A stretch of DNA of 64,000 bases from Capnocytophaga granulosa ATCC 51502 (GCF_000411115.1 NZ_KE150256.1:194540-258539), one strand, 5' to 3'; counted from the stretch's first letter, positions 8,118 through 17,904 are shown. Numbers and translations: made by a program. Notes: a model not told the origin generated them from the letters alone.

Positions 8118-10481
8118 ATGAATAAACACCTCCTCTTACTCCTGTGTGTGCTCTGCCTCTCCCCCCTATGGGCACAGCGCAAATATACCCTCAGTGGTAC
8201 TATCACCGATAGCGCCAGCGGGGAAAAACTCCTTGGAGTGAATGTTATTGTAAAAGGCACCCAAATGGGTGCCACTACCAATGCCTATGGCTTCTACTCC
8301 CTGACCTTGCCCCAAGGGGACTATACCCTACAAGTGGCGTATTTGGGTTTCAAGACCATAGAAGAAACCCTACACCTAAAGGGCAACCTGCGTCGCAACT
8401 ACAAGCTCTTGGAGGAAGATATAGCCCTTGAGGGAATAGAAATCACCGCCCATAGTACCCCAAAGGTAGATATCCGCACCCCCCAGATGAGTGTAGCCAG
8501 TATCCCCATACAGACCATCAAGAAACTGCCCGTGCTAGTGGGTGAAGTGGATATCATCAAGTCCTTACAACAGCTCCCAGGGGTAAGCAATGCAGGGGAA
8601 GCCTCTTCGGGCTTCAATGTACGTGGAGGTGCCGCTGACCAGAACCTTATCATGCTGGATCAGGCCACTATCTTCAACGCTTCTCACCTCTTTGGTTTCT
8701 TAAGTATCTACAATGCCGATGCTATTCGTGATATGAAGCTCTACAAGGGGGGCATGCCTGCTCGCTATGGCGGACGTATTTCCTCGGTTTTGGACGTATA
8801 TCAGAAAGATGGAAATAATACTCAGTTTCATGCCACAGGAGGGATAGGGGCACTCTCCTCCCGCCTTTTGGCCGAAGGGCCTATTGTAAAAGATAAGTCC
8901 TCTTTCCTTATTGGCGGACGTGCTTCCTATGCACATCTGTTCTTGAAACTAACAGATAATAACAACTCTGCCTACTTCTATGATCTCAATACCAAGCTCA
9001 ACACCAAGATAGATGACCAAAATAGCCTCTACCTTTCGGGCTACTTCGGAAGAGATGTCTTTGACCTATCGCAGACCATTAGTAATAGCTATGGGAATGC
9101 GCTGGTAAATCTCAGATGGAATCACCTATTCTCTGACCAACTTTTTTCCAACTTATCACTTATCTATAGTGACTATTATTATGGGCTAAATGTACCCCTT
9201 TCAGGCTTTAAATGGGATTCTTGGGTGAGGAATCTGAACCTAATGTATGACTTCAAGCATTATTTCTCTGACCGCTTTAAGGTAGGTTATGGCCTGCAAG
9301 GTACTTATTACGATTTTAACCCCGGCAAGATCACCCCTATAGGCGAATCTACTATTAGTTATAAGGCCTTAGCACACAAATACGCTGTAGAATTGGGACT
9401 TTATGCGGAGGCCGAACACAAACTCAGCGAGCCACTGACGCTCTCCTATGGCCTTCGCTGGAGTAACTTCTACCACTTAGGCAAGCGCACTATGGACAAG
9501 TATTACGCTGACCAAGCGGTGATATTCAATCCTTTACAGCGTATCTATGAGCGCGGCATTCCTATAGGACAAAAGAGCTACAAGGCCGGTGAACTGATAG
9601 ATGTATATGCACACCTCGAACCACGCCTAAGTCTTGCTTATGCCTTCGATGACCATCGTTCTATCAAGGCTAGCTATGCCCGTATGACACAATACCTGCA
9701 CCTGATTTCCAACACTGCCTCCCCTACCCCCTTGGACATATGGACTCCCAGCGATCGCTATCTCAAGCCTCAATATTCTGACCAAGTAGCCTTGGGCTAC
9801 ACTACCAACCTCAAGGACGGTGATTATAGCCTAGAGACTGAAGTCTTTTACAAGACAGTACAAAACCGCTTGGATTATATAGATGGTGCCAACCTTGTTG
9901 CCAACGAATCCATAGAGCGGGAAGTGCTTGCAGGACATACGCGTGCTTATGGCTGGGAAGTCCTACTGAGAAAGAACACGGGCAAATTCACCGGTTGGCT
10001 CTCCTATACCTATTCCAAATCTCAGCAACTGACTCCAGGAAGAACTGATTATGAAACAGGTATCAACAATGGCCAGTGGTATGCCTCTGCTTATGACAAG
10101 CCTCATAACCTATCGCTTACGGGCACCTATACTTTCAATAAGAAATGGAATGCAAGTGCTGTATTCACCCTACAATCGGGGATTCCTGCCAATTTTCCCA
10201 TAGGTAAATACAGCTATTTTGGTGTATCCATCTCCAATTATAGCGCCCGCAATGCTTATCGCCTGCCTGTATATCACCGCTTAGATGTATCGCTCTCCTA
10301 TACCCCTCACCCTGAAAGAAAATGGAAATCGGAATGGGTATTCGGCGTATATAACCTATACAACCGCTACAATGCTGCCTCTATTTATTTTAGAAACAAC
10401 CGAGAAACCCAACAGAGCGAAGCCGTTAAGCTCTCTATCTTTGGTATAGTCCCAAGTCTCACCTATAATTTTTCTTTTTAA
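8118..10481 (+). CDS. TonB-dependent receptor with carboxypeptidase-like N-terminal domain
   Basis: 787 residues from ATG 8118; the upstream TTG is not needed. Signal peptide (LLLLLCVLCLSPLWA), a carboxypeptidase-regulatory-like domain (about 22-100: YTLSGTITDSASGEKLLGVNV), a plug domain (about 110-225, with GEASSGFNVRGGAADQNLI and GGMPARYGGRISSVLDVY), and a barrel finishing in an aromatic tail (SLTYNFSF) as expected for outer-membrane insertion. Imports an unknown ligand across the outer membrane using TonB. The DUF4249 lipoprotein gene begins 3 nt downstream and is a probable surface partner, as SusD is for SusC. Confidence 0.92.
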   Translation: MNKHLLLLLCVLCLSPLWAQRKYTLSGTITDSASGEKLLGVNVIVKGTQMGATTNAYGFYSLTLPQGDYTLQVAYLGFKTIEETLHLKGNLRRNYKLLEEDIALEGIEITAHSTPKVDIRTPQMSVASIPIQTIKKLPVLVGEVDIIKSLQQLPGVSNAGEASSGFNVRGGAADQNLIMLDQATIFNASHLFGFLSIYNADAIRDMKLYKGGMPARYGGRISSVLDVYQKDGNNTQFHATGGIGALSSRLLAEGPIVKDKSSFLIGGRASYAHLFLKLTDNNNSAYFYDLNTKLNTKIDDQNSLYLSGYFGRDVFDLSQTISNSYGNALVNLRWNHLFSDQLFSNLSLIYSDYYYGLNVPLSGFKWDSWVRNLNLMYDFKHYFSDRFKVGYGLQGTYYDFNPGKITPIGESTISYKALAHKYAVELGLYAEAEHKLSEPLTLSYGLRWSNFYHLGKRTMDKYYADQAVIFNPLQRIYERGIPIGQKSYKAGELIDVYAHLEPRLSLAYAFDDHRSIKASYARMTQYLHLISNTASPTPLDIWTPSDRYLKPQYSDQVALGYTTNLKDGDYSLETEVFYKTVQNRLDYIDGANLVANESIEREVLAGHTRAYGWEVLLRKNTGKFTGWLSYTYSKSQQLTPGRTDYETGINNGQWYASAYDKPHNLSLTGTYTFNKKWNASAVFTLQSGIPANFPIGKYSYFGVSISNYSARNAYRLPVYHRLDVSLSYTPHPERKWKSEWVFGVYNLYNRYNAASIYFRNNRETQQSEAVKLSIFGIVPSLTYNFSF

Positions 10482-10484
10482 ACG

Positions 10485-11336
10485 ATGAAAAAAGCAACTT
10501 TACTTTACTCTATATCATTCCTTATTATGGCATTTCCCCTTTTCACCGCCTGTGAAAAGGTAATAGAACTGGATTTAGACACCCAAGAAAAAGAGTTGGT
10601 GATTGATGCCCATATTGATTGGGAGAAAGGCGCTACAGGGCAAGAGCAGACTATTCTGCTGAGCTATACCCAACCTTATTATAGCCAAGAAGCTCCTGAA
10701 GGTGCTTCAGGAGCTACTGTATTAGTGGCTGATAACCAAGGAAATATCTTCCCATTTGTAGAGCATATAGCAGGCACTTACAAAAATCTCAACTTCACCC
10801 CAGCATTAGGAAGAAGGTATGCACTTATGGTACAATATCAAGGGAAAGAATATGTCGCTTCGGATATCCTAAAGGAAGTACCTCAACTGACTGAGGATAA
10901 TATCACGCAAAGCAATGATGGAGGACTCACTGGTGATCAGATCATGCTCACCCTCCGCTTTGATGCCAATCCCAATGAGCGAAATAATTTTGTTTTACGT
11001 ATCAAGGCCTCTTCCGATGGCGTAACTCGCATCTATGGGTTTAATGATCGCTATTTTCCTGACGGTCGTTTCTCTAGCAAAATCCTTAGCCGTAGTAACA
11101 AGGAAGAGGAGAAATTCAAGCCAGGTGATACTGTTGAAATTACCCTCTTCCGTGTGAGTGAAACCTATATGAACTATATTCGGGTACTCTCGAACAACAC
11201 CTCCAACAATGCAGGTCTGTTTAGCATACCCAACCGCGTAAGAGGCAACATTGTCAATCGTGCCAACCCTCAGGAAAATCCCTTAGGTGCTTTCAGAGTA
11301 GCTCAATACTCTAAAATCATTTATGTAATCAAATAG
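10485..11336 (+). CDS. DUF4249 lipoprotein, partner of TonB receptor
   Basis: 283 residues. Lipoprotein signal (lipobox LFTAC, Cys about 23), then a beta-sandwich DUF4249 region: VIELDLDTQEKELVIDAHIDW, GATVLVADNQGNIFPF, LTPALGRRYALMVQYQGKEY-like strands, and a C-terminal RVAQYSKIIYVIK. Members are nearly always encoded next to a TonB receptor in Flavobacteria, as here, and presumably sit on the cell surface as an accessory binding protein. Substrate unknown. The 3' end overlaps the convergent rhodanese gene by 8 nt. Confidence 0.87.
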   Translation: MKKATLLYSISFLIMAFPLFTACEKVIELDLDTQEKELVIDAHIDWEKGATGQEQTILLSYTQPYYSQEAPEGASGATVLVADNQGNIFPFVEHIAGTYKNLNFTPALGRRYALMVQYQGKEYVASDILKEVPQLTEDNITQSNDGGLTGDQIMLTLRFDANPNERNNFVLRIKASSDGVTRIYGFNDRYFPDGRFSSKILSRSNKEEEKFKPGDTVEITLFRVSETYMNYIRVLSNNTSNNAGLFSIPNRVRGNIVNRANPQENPLGAFRVAQYSKIIYVIK

Positions 11337-11655
11337 CACTGTATACGGGGAGACCTGCGGCTTCCCATGCTTTTATTCCTCCATCTAGATTAAGTAGGTC
11401 ATCATAGCCTTTACTCTGAAGAAAAGCTATAGCCTTTTGGCTGCGCCCGCCCGAAAGACAAGCTATAATAAGTTTTTGTCCTACAGGTAGTTGACCATAT
11501 GTTTCGGCCAACTTGGAAAGAGGGAGATGTAGGTAGTGAGCTACCTCATAGCGTTTTTGAGCCACTTCATCGGCCTCACGTACATCTACCAATAAGACCC
11601 CTTGCTGACTAAGGGCAAAAGCCTCCTTAGGAGCAACATGTATTATTTCTGCCAT
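11329..11655 (-). CDS. Single-domain rhodanese
   Basis: 108 residues, one rhodanese domain covering the whole protein: LLVDVREADEVAQ, then IIACLSGGRSQKAIAFL with the active-site loop CLSGGRS, and LNLDGGIKAW near the end. The catalytic Cys is present, so a persulfide carrier role (sulfur transfer or cyanide detoxification type chemistry) is plausible. No signal peptide, so cytoplasmic. It follows the aminotransferase gene by 10 nt and is probably co-transcribed with it. Confidence 0.9.
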   Translation of the reverse strand: MAEIIHVAPKEAFALSQQGVLLVDVREADEVAQKRYEVAHYLHLPLSKLAETYGQLPVGQKLIIACLSGGRSQKAIAFLQSKGYDDLLNLDGGIKAWEAAGLPVYSAI

Positions 11656-11665
11656 ATATAATTGA

Positions 11666-12856
11666 TTAACAAGTTACTGCCTCCTTGATTCGGCGCAAGG
11701 CCTCACGAAGCGCCTCCTCACTGGTGGCATAGGAAAGGCGGATACAATTCTTATTACCAAAAGCTTCTCCTGTTACTGTCGCCACATGGGCTTCTTCTAA
11801 GAGATAGAGGGAAAGGTCGCTGGCTGTTTCTATCTTTTTCCCACGGAGTGTCTTTCCAAAATAGTAGGACACATCGGGGAAGAAGTAGAATGCTCCCTCA
11901 GGGAGATTGGTCTTAAAACCTTCTATCTGGGTGAGCAGTTCATGCACAAGGTCTCTACGCTTGCGATAGGCATCGAACATATATTGTATCTGGCTCAAAG
12001 GGGCTCTTAGTGCAGTGATACTTGCTCGCTGTGCGATGGTATTGGCTCCACTGGTGATTTGCCCTTGCATTTTGCTGCAAGCCTTGGTAATCCATTCAGG
12101 AGCTCCCATATAGCCCATACGCCAGCCTGGCATCGCAAAAGCCTTTGATAGTCCATTGACAGTGATGGTACGCTCATACATTCCCTCTATAGAGGCCATG
12201 GAGGTATGTTTGCCTACGTAATTGATATGCTCGTATATCTCATCGGCGAGGAAGAAGATATTAGGGTGCCTTCTCAAGACCTCTGCCAGCGCTTCCAATT
12301 CTTCTTTGGAATAGATCATACCACTGGGGTTACCAGGGTTACTTAGCCATATCATTTTGGTACGTGGGGTAATGGCTTTTTCTAACTGCTCTGGAGTAAT
12401 CTTAAAATTCGTTTCTAGCGAAGTAGGTAGTTCCACTGGCACCCCTCCTGCAATCTTAGTAATATCGGAATAGCTTACCCAATAGGGAGTGGGAAGGATT
12501 ACCTCATCGCCAGGGTTGAGCATCACCAGGGCTACATTGGACAAGCACTGCTTAGCCCCTGTGGAGACAATCACCTGAGAGGGTGTATAGGTCAGTCCAT
12601 TATCCTTCTTGAATTTCTCACAGATGGCCTCTTTCAGTTCCAAATAACCGTCCACAGGAGAATATTTGTTATAATTCTGCTCAATAGCCTCAATGGCTGC
12701 TTTCTTTACAAAGTCAGGTACAGCAAAATCAGGTTCGCCCAAGCTCAAGCTAATAATATCCTTGCCTTGTGCCTTTAGCTCGCGTGCTTTGGCAGCCATA
12801 GCCAAAGTAGCAGAAAGTGCCATATTATTGACACGATCAGAGAGATGTATATTCAT
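11666..12856 (-). CDS. Class I aminotransferase (aspartate aminotransferase type)
   Basis: 396 residues, fold type I PLP enzyme. Landmarks: SLSLGEPDF near residue 38, the NPGNPSG turn at about 173-179, ADEIYEH at 204-210, the PLP lysine in NGLSKAF (K238), GWRMGY after it, and the substrate carboxylate Arg in CIRLSYA near the C-terminus. This is the Iγ-type aspartate/prephenate aminotransferase group; the exact amino acid cannot be decided from sequence alone. The promoter box TAATTTTG is at 12892-12899 on the minus strand. Upstream partner of the rhodanese gene. Confidence 0.92.
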   Translation of the reverse strand: MNIHLSDRVNNMALSATLAMAAKARELKAQGKDIISLSLGEPDFAVPDFVKKAAIEAIEQNYNKYSPVDGYLELKEAICEKFKKDNGLTYTPSQVIVSTGAKQCLSNVALVMLNPGDEVILPTPYWVSYSDITKIAGGVPVELPTSLETNFKITPEQLEKAITPRTKMIWLSNPGNPSGMIYSKEELEALAEVLRRHPNIFFLADEIYEHINYVGKHTSMASIEGMYERTITVNGLSKAFAMPGWRMGYMGAPEWITKACSKMQGQITSGANTIAQRASITALRAPLSQIQYMFDAYRKRRDLVHELLTQIEGFKTNLPEGAFYFFPDVSYYFGKTLRGKKIETASDLSLYLLEEAHVATVTGEAFGNKNCIRLSYATSEEALREALRRIKEAVTC

Positions 12857-12891
12857 ATTGTTTTACAATTTTTTATCTTTATAATATCGTA

Positions 12892-12899
12892 CAAAATTA
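12892..12899 (-). promoter_or_regulatory. -7 box TAATTTTG for aminotransferase
   Basis: Plus-strand CAAAATTA reads TAATTTTG on the minus strand, 35 nt upstream of ATG 12856. Confidence 0.45.
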
Positions 12900-12963
12900 C
12901 GACTTTTCACGGAGAAAGTAAAGAGAAAAAAGAAAAAAGTTTGCATATCTACCTATTAAACCT

Positions 12964-12971
12964 TATTTTTG
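12964..12971 (+). promoter_or_regulatory. -7 box TATTTTTG for SDR gene
   Basis: TATTTTTG 20 nt upstream of ATG 12992, with a TTTGCA stretch about 22 nt further upstream in the -33 region. Confidence 0.6.
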
Positions 12972-12991
12972 CAGTCCTTAAATATCCCTTT

Positions 12992-13789
12992 ATGAAAGAT
13001 GTGGTTCTCATCACAGGTGCTACTTCAGGCATCGGCCGTGCCACGGCTGAACTTTTATCCCAAAAAGGCTATAGGGTATATGGCACTGCCCGCCATATAC
13101 AAGCTCAGCCCGAAGGCTATACCCTACTTACGATGGACGTAAGGGACACGGCTTCCGTCGCCCAAGCAGTGGAGCAGATCATCACTCTAGAAAAACGTAT
13201 AGATGTGCTTATCAACAACGCAGGAGTGGGCATCACAGGTGCTATAGAGGAAACCCCAATAGAGGCCTTGGAGAACGCTTTTCAGACCAATGTGTTTGGA
13301 GCTATACGCGTCATCCAAGCGGTACTACCACACATGCGCGCCCAGCAAAAAGGCAAGGTTATCAATATCACCTCTGTGGCGGCCTATATGGGATTGCCCT
13401 TTAGGGGGGGCTATTCGGCAAGCAAGGGTGCCTTACAGTTACTCTCAGAGAGCCTACGCATGGAGACCGAGCAGTTTGGTATCTGTTTTTGCACCTTAGC
13501 CCCCGGTGATGTAGCTACCGACATAGCCTCACGGCGCTTCCACACCCCTGCCCTTGAGGGATCTCCCTACAAGCAATACGCCGAAGCCCTCCCTCTTATG
13601 AACGCCGATGTGGATAATGGCCTGCCTGCCCAAGAGTTAGCCCAAGCTATCTACTCTCTTTTGCAAAAAGAGCACCCCAAGGTACATTATATAAAGGGAA
13701 AAGCCCTCGAACGCCTGTCAGTATTCCTAAAAAAAATACTCCCTAGTAAGTGCTTTGAGCGACTGCTCAAAAGGCATTATCGCTTGTAA
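12992..13789 (+). CDS. Classical short-chain dehydrogenase/reductase
   Basis: 265 residues from ATG 12992 (MKDVVLITGATSGIGRATAE); the frame is open further upstream but that would place the promoter box inside the gene. Motifs: TGATSGIG cofactor loop, DVRD, NNAGVG, catalytic Ser in NITSVAAY, and YSASK with the Tyr and Lys pair. Loop after the first strand (YGTAR) suggests NADP(H). Substrate is not evident. An NAD(P)H-dependent SDR is the third enzyme of the capnine pathway (dehydrocapnine reductase), so it is one candidate in this neighbourhood, with only weak support because the family is very broad. Confidence 0.88.
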   Translation: MKDVVLITGATSGIGRATAELLSQKGYRVYGTARHIQAQPEGYTLLTMDVRDTASVAQAVEQIITLEKRIDVLINNAGVGITGAIEETPIEALENAFQTNVFGAIRVIQAVLPHMRAQQKGKVINITSVAAYMGLPFRGGYSASKGALQLLSESLRMETEQFGICFCTLAPGDVATDIASRRFHTPALEGSPYKQYAEALPLMNADVDNGLPAQELAQAIYSLLQKEHPKVHYIKGKALERLSVFLKKILPSKCFERLLKRHYRL

Positions 13790-13862
13790 TGCACTATAGA
13801 AGACAAGGAAAAACTGTTTTTACCAAAAATTGTTAATAACTTATTTTGCCTTTCTCTTTCAT

Positions 13863-14210
13863 ATGTCACAGAAAAGCCTTAATTTTGCCCTTGTGAAAAT
13901 CATAGGAACTTCAAAATATTATACTATCTATCAAAAACCAGGAGATCGCAGGTTTTATGTAGAGATGCCCGAACAGACTTTGGAGCTTCGCTTCTGTGAG
14001 TTGCTAGAGTTTCGCGGCAAAGTACAAGCCATAGACCTCACCTCCCATTTTGATTACTCCGAACCTGGTATAGAGATTCTTACCTTCTGCGGGGGCAAGT
14101 ACCTATGTGTCTTTACAACGGTGCAAATCGTTGATCTTCAAAAACTACTTTTTGAAATCTTTGAGGGCGTTTCCGAAAAAGAAATCTTTACCAAATACGT
14201 ATTGCTATGA
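13863..14210 (+). CDS. Conserved hypothetical protein
   Basis: 115 residues if started at ATG 13863. A -7 box TAATTTTG at 13880-13887 lies inside this 5' part, and a GTG at 13893 (VKIIGTSKYYTIYQKPG) gives 105 residues where the well-structured part begins, so the shorter start is a real alternative. The protein is a small alpha/beta protein with the segment VQAIDLTSHFDY followed by GIEILTFCGGKYL. I recall similar small Flavobacterial proteins of unknown function but no named domain. Its stop overlaps the next start (ATGA), so it is translationally coupled to the epimerase. Confidence 0.7.
   Translation: MSQKSLNFALVKIIGTSKYYTIYQKPGDRRFYVEMPEQTLELRFCELLEFRGKVQAIDLTSHFDYSEPGIEILTFCGGKYLCVFTTVQIVDLQKLLFEIFEGVSEKEIFTKYVLL
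13880..13887 (+). promoter_or_regulatory. -7 box TAATTTTG near hypothetical/epimerase pair
   Basis: TAATTTTG sits 17 nt after ATG 13863 and 5 nt before GTG 13893. If used, transcription would favour the GTG or a near-leaderless start. Confidence 0.4.
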
Positions 14211-15187
14211 TTGTTGTTACAGGAGGCACAGGGCTTGTGGGGGCACACCTGCTCTACCAGCTGCTTTGTCATACCTCTGACACGATCCGCGCCCTCTACC
14301 GCCGAGAGGATACTTCCCTCTTAGAACGCCTTTTCCAAATCTATAACCCTAGTGAAGGAGACCTCCTCTCTCGTATAGAGTGGGTCAAGGCTGATATTTT
14401 GGACATACCAGCTCTTGAGGAGGCTTTCAGAGATGCTACACATGTTTATCATTGTGCGGCCAAAGTTTCCTTTACCCCTGGTGAAGCAGAATTACTACTA
14501 AAAACCAATATAGAGGGTACGGCCAATGTTGTGAATATGGCCTTACACTTAGGTGTCAAAAAGCTTTGTTATGTAAGCAGTATTGCCACTTTCTCTCCCA
14601 AGGAAGGGGCAGAAGTCAGTGAGCAGACTGAGCAGGAGCCAAGTCGTGATCGGGACAACGAATATGCCCTGAGTAAGTATAGTGCTGAGATGGAAGTTTG
14701 GCGCGGCGTACAAGAAGGTCTTCCTGCTGTGGTAGTCTATCCATCGGTCATCATAGGCGTAGGGGTAGAGTCGCACCCTGCTATGAACGTAAAACAGCTC
14801 TGCCGAAGCCCTTATGTAACCTCTGGCGGCACAGGCTTTGTCGCTGCCCAAGATGTAGCAAGGGCTATGCAATTGCTTATGGAATCTCCCATTGAGAATG
14901 AAGGCTTTATACTCAATGGTGCAAACCTGAGTTATGCCGAGTTCTTCGAATGCTTACGAAAGAGCCATCCTACACTCCCTAAAAAGAAACTTATCTCCCC
15001 CACTGCTCTACGTATGCTAAGCTATGGAGAAGCCTTACTCTCCCTCTTTGGCAAAAGAAGACTCCTAACTGGCAAGATGTTGCACACCCTACAGCATAGA
15101 ACCTATTATAATGGCAGCAAGATTACCCACACACTGCCTTTTTCTTACACTCCTATAGAAAATACACTCGAAAAATTATCCTTATGA
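14207..15187 (+). CDS. NAD-dependent epimerase/dehydratase family (extended SDR)
   Basis: 326 residues. Rossmann start MIVVTGGTGLVGAHLLYQLL (GxxGxxG), the Asp of WVKADILD, the CAAKVSF segment, catalytic Ser in YVSSIATF, and YALSKYSAE giving the YxxxK pair. This is the extended SDR group that acts on nucleotide sugars or on aldehydes and ketones (dihydroflavonol-reductase-like). Nothing in the neighbourhood indicates a sugar cluster, so a general carbonyl reductase is equally possible. Coupled to the upstream small gene by a 4-nt overlap. Confidence 0.88.
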   Translation: MIVVTGGTGLVGAHLLYQLLCHTSDTIRALYRREDTSLLERLFQIYNPSEGDLLSRIEWVKADILDIPALEEAFRDATHVYHCAAKVSFTPGEAELLLKTNIEGTANVVNMALHLGVKKLCYVSSIATFSPKEGAEVSEQTEQEPSRDRDNEYALSKYSAEMEVWRGVQEGLPAVVVYPSVIIGVGVESHPAMNVKQLCRSPYVTSGGTGFVAAQDVARAMQLLMESPIENEGFILNGANLSYAEFFECLRKSHPTLPKKKLISPTALRMLSYGEALLSLFGKRRLLTGKMLHTLQHRTYYNGSKITHTLPFSYTPIENTLEKLSL

Positions 15188-15211
15188 TAAGTATTTTTCA
15201 TAAAAATTGTT

Positions 15212-15219
15212 TATCTTTG
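15212..15219 (+). promoter_or_regulatory. -7 box TATCTTTG for DUF5686 gene
   Basis: TATCTTTG 20 nt upstream of ATG 15240. Confidence 0.6.
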
Positions 15220-15239
15220 CTCCCTGAGAAATATACTAA

Positions 15240-17768
15240 ATGATGGAGTTATTCAAAAGGCTATGTATGCTCTCACTACTTTTTATAAGCAGTTGGAGCT
15301 ATGCCCAAACACGTGTATCGGGACAAGTAGTAGACGAACAAGGGGAACCAGTTCCCTTTGCTAGTGTCCTTTTCAAAAACACCAAAGTAGGTACTGCCTG
15401 CGACGAAAATGGTAAGTTTTCCCTCTACACTCAGAAGAACTACAACACGCTGGAAGTCTCCTCCGTTGGCTTCACAACCAAGGAAATTACGCTACTCAAG
15501 CGAGAAAGTACCGGCCTTAAGATCGTCCTTACCGAAGGGGAAATGCTTGATGAAGTGGTCATCGTACAAAAACCCACCAAGTTCCTTTCCAAAAAAGAGA
15601 ATCCTGCCTATCCTATTCTGCAAAAAATATGGGCTAACAAACACAAAAATAGTCTTACCACTTCCAAATCCTACGAATACAAACGCTATGAGTCTGTGGA
15701 AATGGGGCTGAACAACCTAGATACGGTCTTCCTCAAGAAATCCATGAAGAAAGAATATGGGAATATACGTGAGCTACTCTCCTCCAGAGAGATAGGTGAC
15801 CACTACTCACTACCTATGTTCCTTAGAGAAGAAGTCTCAAAGGTATATGGGGACAACACCCATTCGCTTACCCGTACCGATATAGAGGGCGAACGCACTC
15901 AAGGGGTGATGCAGACAGGCTTCGGTATGGAACGCTTCACCCGCAACTTTCGGGATTTTGATATCTATGACAACTCGTTCTATTTCTTGGACAAGGCTTT
16001 TGTAAGTCCGCTGTCCGAATATGGTTATGGAGTATATGCCTATGTGCTCAACGACTCTATAGTACGCGACGGTCGCAAGCTCTATTCTATTTACTTCTTC
16101 CCAAAGGAAGACCAAGATTTGCTCTTCAAAGGGAACTTCTCAGTGGATAGCCAAACCTATGCTATCGCCTCTATACAGATGTTCACCATCAAGGAAGCCT
16201 CTCTGAACTTTGTACGCAATCTCTCCATTGAAAAGAACTTTACCGTTAACGATAGCCTTATCTTACCTAAGAGCGACTATTACGAAGGTGACTTTACTGT
16301 CTTGAGTAAGAGTGACGAAGAAAAGGGACTTTATGTAAAAAAACGGATTCTCTATTCGGATTTTGTACTTGACCAGCCCAAGGAGGAGGCTTTTTACCTG
16401 ACGAAGATAGAGAAATACAAGTCTAACCAATTTGCCCAAGACAAACCCTATTGGGACGACCTCTCCCAGACGCATTCCTCCCTTGGTGAAACCCAAGAAC
16501 TGATTAAGAAAGTCAGTGATAACAAGCGTATTAAAGGGATTTCCAATGGGCTAAATATACTCTCCTCTGGCTATATTCCTGTAGGGCGCTACTTCCAGAT
16601 AGGTTCCATATGGGAATCTTTCTCTAACAATGATATAGAGGGCAACCGTTTTCGCCGAATGGGAGCACGCTCCTTTATGAGCAATGATGACCGCTTCCGT
16701 ACCTATCTCTATGGAGCGTATGGAATCAAAGATAAGAAATTCAAAGGAGGTATCAGCGGGCAATACTTGGTCATTCCTAAGATACGCATGACTATAGGAG
16801 GTTTATACCAAGACGACTATGTGCAATTAGGCACCTATCTCCAGAGCAATGAGGCCGAAATGGATCTAAAAAACGCCTCCAACTTCCTTTTCTCCAGAGG
16901 GGAAAACTACTTTGTAACCCGTAACAAACGAGTATTAGGTATGGTAGATTTCGGCCTTATGAAGAGCAACCTACACCTAACGCTTTCTGGCAGCTACCAA
17001 CAGATGAAATCGGCCGACCCTGAACGCTTTTCTATTGGTTATCGCATGCCTTCGGGTGAGGTTCTCCACCAATATTCCGATGCCTATGCCTCCCTCTCGA
17101 TTACCTATACCCCCAGACGAAACGTCTATGGCTACGGAGTAGAACAGTTCTTCGGGAAAAATATATTCCCTACCTATCGTATCAAATACACCCAAGCCTT
17201 CTCTGGCATTCGCAACAGTATCTTCGACTATAGCCGTCTGGAGGCTTTCGTACACCACCCTATCCCCTTGTGGAACATAGGAATTTTCCACCCTATGATA
17301 GAGGTCGGAAAGGTATTCGGCACTGTGCCCCTACCCTTCCTAACCCCTACCCCTGCCAATCAGGCCTATGGGACTTCCCGATTTGCGCTCAATAGAACCT
17401 TCCAACTACTCAACTACTACGACTTCGTTACCGATGCTTATATGAATGTGTATTTGGAACACCATTTTAACGGACTGATATTCAACCGAATTCCCCTGCT
17501 GAAAAAGACCAAATGGCGTAGCCTTATCTTAGCCAGAATGGCCTATGGTACGCTCAGCGAAGAGAATAGAGCCGTTAGCGCATCCAATATTGCTTATAAC
17601 CCACCTGAAAAAATATATTGGGAATATGGCTTTGGTATAGAAAACATTGGTATCAAGAACCTCCGCCCTATCCGTGTGGATTTCATCTGGCGCAACGCTT
17701 TCTCTTCACATAACGGACTAGACAACCCGTATTTCGGGGTGAGATTCGCTGTAAGACCAGAGTTTTAA
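15240..17768 (+). CDS. DUF5686 outer-membrane protein with carboxypeptidase-like domain
   Basis: 842 residues. Signal peptide (LCMLSLLFISSWSYA), carboxypeptidase-regulatory-like domain (about 25-110: VSGQVVDEQGEPVPFASVLFKNT), then a long DUF5686 region including NPAYPILQKIWANKHKN and an internal beta-rich part, ending in a barrel-like tail with terminal Phe (VRFAVRPEF). The family is common and usually multi-copy in Bacteroidota; it is predicted to be in the outer membrane and its ligand is not known. A tandem ATG at 15243 is an alternative start. A hairpin at 17779-17818 follows the stop. Confidence 0.9.
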   Translation: MMELFKRLCMLSLLFISSWSYAQTRVSGQVVDEQGEPVPFASVLFKNTKVGTACDENGKFSLYTQKNYNTLEVSSVGFTTKEITLLKRESTGLKIVLTEGEMLDEVVIVQKPTKFLSKKENPAYPILQKIWANKHKNSLTTSKSYEYKRYESVEMGLNNLDTVFLKKSMKKEYGNIRELLSSREIGDHYSLPMFLREEVSKVYGDNTHSLTRTDIEGERTQGVMQTGFGMERFTRNFRDFDIYDNSFYFLDKAFVSPLSEYGYGVYAYVLNDSIVRDGRKLYSIYFFPKEDQDLLFKGNFSVDSQTYAIASIQMFTIKEASLNFVRNLSIEKNFTVNDSLILPKSDYYEGDFTVLSKSDEEKGLYVKKRILYSDFVLDQPKEEAFYLTKIEKYKSNQFAQDKPYWDDLSQTHSSLGETQELIKKVSDNKRIKGISNGLNILSSGYIPVGRYFQIGSIWESFSNNDIEGNRFRRMGARSFMSNDDRFRTYLYGAYGIKDKKFKGGISGQYLVIPKIRMTIGGLYQDDYVQLGTYLQSNEAEMDLKNASNFLFSRGENYFVTRNKRVLGMVDFGLMKSNLHLTLSGSYQQMKSADPERFSIGYRMPSGEVLHQYSDAYASLSITYTPRRNVYGYGVEQFFGKNIFPTYRIKYTQAFSGIRNSIFDYSRLEAFVHHPIPLWNIGIFHPMIEVGKVFGTVPLPFLTPTPANQAYGTSRFALNRTFQLLNYYDFVTDAYMNVYLEHHFNGLIFNRIPLLKKTKWRSLILARMAYGTLSEENRAVSASNIAYNPPEKIYWEYGFGIENIGIKNLRPIRVDFIWRNAFSSHNGLDNPYFGVRFAVRPEF

Positions 17769-17778
17769 TTCTCAATGG

Positions 17779-17818
17779 TTAATGCCAGCAATGATTAATG
17801 ATTCATTGTTGGCATTAA
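17779..17818 (+). terminator. Hairpin after DUF5686 gene
   Basis: TTAATGCCAGCAATGA (17779-17794) pairs with TCATTGTTGGCATTAA (17803-17818), one mismatch, 8-nt loop. There is no strong T-run, so it may terminate weakly or be one of the low-complexity repeat hairpins seen in other gaps. Confidence 0.5.
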
Positions 17819-17862
17819 TTGTTAAAAATAGTGTTATTTAGATGCATTCTAATTATTTTTAT

Positions 17863-17870
17863 TATCTTTG
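17863..17870 (+). promoter_or_regulatory. -7 box TATCTTTG for ankyrin gene
   Basis: TATCTTTG 34 nt before ATG 17905. It argues against starting at ATG 17842. Confidence 0.6.
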
Positions 17871-17904
17871 CACTTTAGTATTTTTCACTATTAACTTTTC
17901 ACTT